Origin: Rikenellaceae bacterium
GTDB lineage: Bacteria > Bacteroidota > Bacteroidia > Bacteroidales > UBA932
Assembly (NCBI GenBank): GCA_012800665.1
Contig: JAAZIW010000003.1
Location: 1 to 8,176 of the forward strand
DNA length: 8,176 nucleotides
Direction of reading: 5' to 3'
The position numbers were made by a program, and so were the translations under genes. This document shows positions 6,495 through 8,176 of the stretch, one piece after another. The notes beneath the pieces are model-generated. The model did no database searches and was not told the origin of the DNA. It saw only the letters and a program-made list of their open reading frames with translations. Within the stretch, counting starts at the first letter, position 1. The number at the start of each line of letters is the position of its first letter.

Positions 6495-8102
6495 ATGGCA
6501 GAAGACACGAAAACAATAACATCGAACCATGCGTTCGACCCGCTTGATATGAACAATTATCGTATCGAGAAACTCCCGAAGATGGAAAAATCGGGTTTCG
6601 AAAAGCTGATGTCCAAACTTGGCATTCCATTGGCCGTCATTGCTTTCGTGCTCATTTACTGGTTCTCGGGAATATCCTTCTTAGATAATCTTTCAGAGAC
6701 TTCCGTAAGCGGAAAAGCACTGGCTCGTTTAAACGAGATAGGGCTTACGGATTTCATTCGCAGTAATTATGCCATGCTGGCGATATTCGTAGCGGCTCTG
6801 ATTCTTTGGATAACGGAGGCGCTGCCGAATTATCTTACCTCTTTGTTTGTGGTTTTAGGTATCGTGCTGTGCGGGGTGACTTCTCAAAAAGAGGCCTTCG
6901 CACAGCTCGGACACCCTGTAATGTGGCTGAACATTCTAAGTTTCATCTTGGCGAGCATGCTTGTGAAGACCAAATTTGCAAAAAGATTGGCTTTGGGGTT
7001 TGTGCTCAAGTTCGGTAAAAATGCGAAAAGCACGTTATGGAGCTTCTTGGCCATTAACCTGATACTCAGTATGTTCATCTCGGCCACTACGGTAAAGGCC
7101 GCTATCATGCTCCCCATAATGATGACTGTTTGCGCCATATATGGGGCTTACGGAGGCAATCGCAATAACTTTGGCCGGAATCTCGTGATTCAAGAGCTGT
7201 TTCAGGTCAATCTCGGCGCCAGCGCTTTCCTCACCGGCTCCGGAGCGCATCTGTTGGCAATTTCCCTCATTTTCGGAGCTACGACATCAGAATTCGGCTA
7301 TACCGATTGGCTGAAAACCTGCGCCCCCTTAAGTCTGCTGATTTTGGTTTTGGGTCTGACGCTGAGCATGTATGTCTTCTTCCCGATGAAGAAAGAGGAA
7401 CAAAAGCCTCAGATAGAGGGCGGTATGGAGCGCTTGCGCGCTGAGTTGGCGGCTATGGGGAAGATGACAACGGAAGAGTGGAAAGCGGTGATTATTTTCG
7501 GCGGCGTCCTGCTTATGTGGTGCACCGACAGTCTTCACGGGGTGGATGCCACAACGGTAGCTTTGATAGGAGCGGTAATAGCGCTTATGCCCGGTATCGG
7601 AGTGGTTAAGTGGAATGATGTGGATATTCCCTGGCACCTGATGATTTTCAGTTGCGGAGCTTATGCGCTCGGCGCAGGTCTCAATACGACAAATTTGCCC
7701 GGAACTCTTGTAAACGCTCTCTTTGACTCTCTCGGGATAGGTGACGGTACGCCTTTCTGGGTGCTGTATGTAATAGTTACATTCTGCATGATGTATTCCG
7801 GTCTTATTTTTCAGAGCAAAACCATACGCACAATGATTTTCGTGCCTATTGCGATGGGAATCGCCCAGAGATTCGGCTATCCGGTTATCAGCCTTGCGCT
7901 TCCGGTGGCGATGCTCACAGAACACTGCTATGCTCTGCCTTTCAACAGCAAACCCGCTCTTCTGCTCTATTCCACCAATCAGTACAGCATTACGGATGCC
8001 TTCAAATATGGCATTACCCTAATGACTATCTCGTGGTTCCTTATACTGGTTTGGGGTCAAACCGTCTTAAAGTGGTTAGGAATTACTCCGGGTTTGTTTT
8101 AG
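6495..8102 (+). CDS. SLC13/DASS-family anion permease with altered SNT motifs
   Basis: This 535-residue inner-membrane transporter begins with about 40 soluble residues. Around a dozen hydrophobic segments follow, arranged as two inverted repeats typical of the divalent anion:Na+ symporter (DASS/SLC13, ArsB/NhaD superfamily). Landmarks are LWITEALPNYLTSLF (104-118), ILSMFISATTVKAAIMLP (190-207), FLTGSGAHLLAIS (245-257), WHLMIFSCGAYALGAGL (380-396), SGLIFQSKTIRTMIFVP (435-451) and LPFNSKPALLLYSTNQY (481-497). The two SNT ion/substrate motifs of the family are read here as SAT (196-198) and SKT (441-443), losing both Asn and placing a Lys at the second site. This may mean a Na+-independent mode or a different anion. 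Substrates in the family include dicarboxylates, citrate, sulfate and, in yeast relatives, phosphate; the sequence does not decide. It is the last gene of the operon, starting 5 bp after the propeller lipoprotein. It looks intact. Confidence 0.87.
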   Translation: MAEDTKTITSNHAFDPLDMNNYRIEKLPKMEKSGFEKLMSKLGIPLAVIAFVLIYWFSGISFLDNLSETSVSGKALARLNEIGLTDFIRSNYAMLAIFVAALILWITEALPNYLTSLFVVLGIVLCGVTSQKEAFAQLGHPVMWLNILSFILASMLVKTKFAKRLALGFVLKFGKNAKSTLWSFLAINLILSMFISATTVKAAIMLPIMMTVCAIYGAYGGNRNNFGRNLVIQELFQVNLGASAFLTGSGAHLLAISLIFGATTSEFGYTDWLKTCAPLSLLILVLGLTLSMYVFFPMKKEEQKPQIEGGMERLRAELAAMGKMTTEEWKAVIIFGGVLLMWCTDSLHGVDATTVALIGAVIALMPGIGVVKWNDVDIPWHLMIFSCGAYALGAGLNTTNLPGTLVNALFDSLGIGDGTPFWVLYVIVTFCMMYSGLIFQSKTIRTMIFVPIAMGIAQRFGYPVISLALPVAMLTEHCYALPFNSKPALLLYSTNQYSITDAFKYGITLMTISWFLILVWGQTVLKWLGITPGLF

Positions 8103-8176
8103 AGCTTGATTTGTTTTGAAATCTTTTTCAATATTGAACATACAATAATTGTTGAGGATGGATTTGTAAAAAAATA

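Noticed and set aside
8127..8138. Perfect palindrome TTCAATATTGAA after the permease gene, with ACAAT-A-ATTGT nearby (8142-8152)
   Set aside because: Both are short AT-rich symmetries without a stem-loop or T-tract of terminator type. The last 74 bases hold no gene that I can support.

Overview
The window most likely comes from a member of the Bacteroidota, probably Bacteroidales. The evidence is A-rich leaders in place of strong Shine-Dalgarno sites, a TTG-N19-TACTTTCG promoter of the Bacteroidetes type, a phosphate-selective porin O/P family protein, a lamin-tail-domain lipoprotein, and a LuxR-type HTH of the kind common in that phylum. All eight genes lie on the + strand. I see no tRNA, rRNA, CRISPR array or insertion sequence.

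Block 1 (1-4630). An AT-rich leader begins with a perfect 10-bp inverted repeat. It is followed by a DUF47/PhoU-like protein (106-777), a 504-residue membrane protein ending in a LuxR-type HTH (820-2334), an outer-membrane porin of the OprO/OprP family (2375-3745) and a lamin-tail lipoprotein (3807-4630). The lipoprotein's reading frame is broken by one missing A in an A-run right after the start codon. The 504-residue protein is the most interesting item. Its membrane part reads like a degenerate PiT (PHO4) phosphate permease that has lost both signature motifs, fused to a coiled coil and a DNA-binding domain. DUF47 proteins are the usual partners of PiT permeases, so this looks like a transporter and partner pair turned into a phosphate-sensing, membrane-bound transcription regulator, next to a porin that could supply or be controlled by it.

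Block 2 (4638-8102). A promoter overlapping a 33-bp palindrome precedes a tightly packed operon with gaps of 4, 4 and 5 bp. It encodes a divergent CYTH-like protein (4708-5346), a canonical CYTH triphosphate-tunnel enzyme (5351-5830), a SdiA-regulated-family beta-propeller lipoprotein split by a frameshift (5835-6489), and an SLC13/DASS-family anion permease (6495-8102) whose two SNT ion-binding motifs read SAT and SKT.

Taken together, the genes suggest anion handling with a phosphate/polyphosphate flavour: PhoU-like partner, PiT-like sensor, phosphate-type porin, triphosphate enzymes and a DASS permease. The family assignments are well supported for most genes. The phosphate theme and the sensor role are inference. 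Two single-base frameshifts within 2.5 kb, both in lipoprotein genes, may be sequencing errors or real inactivation.
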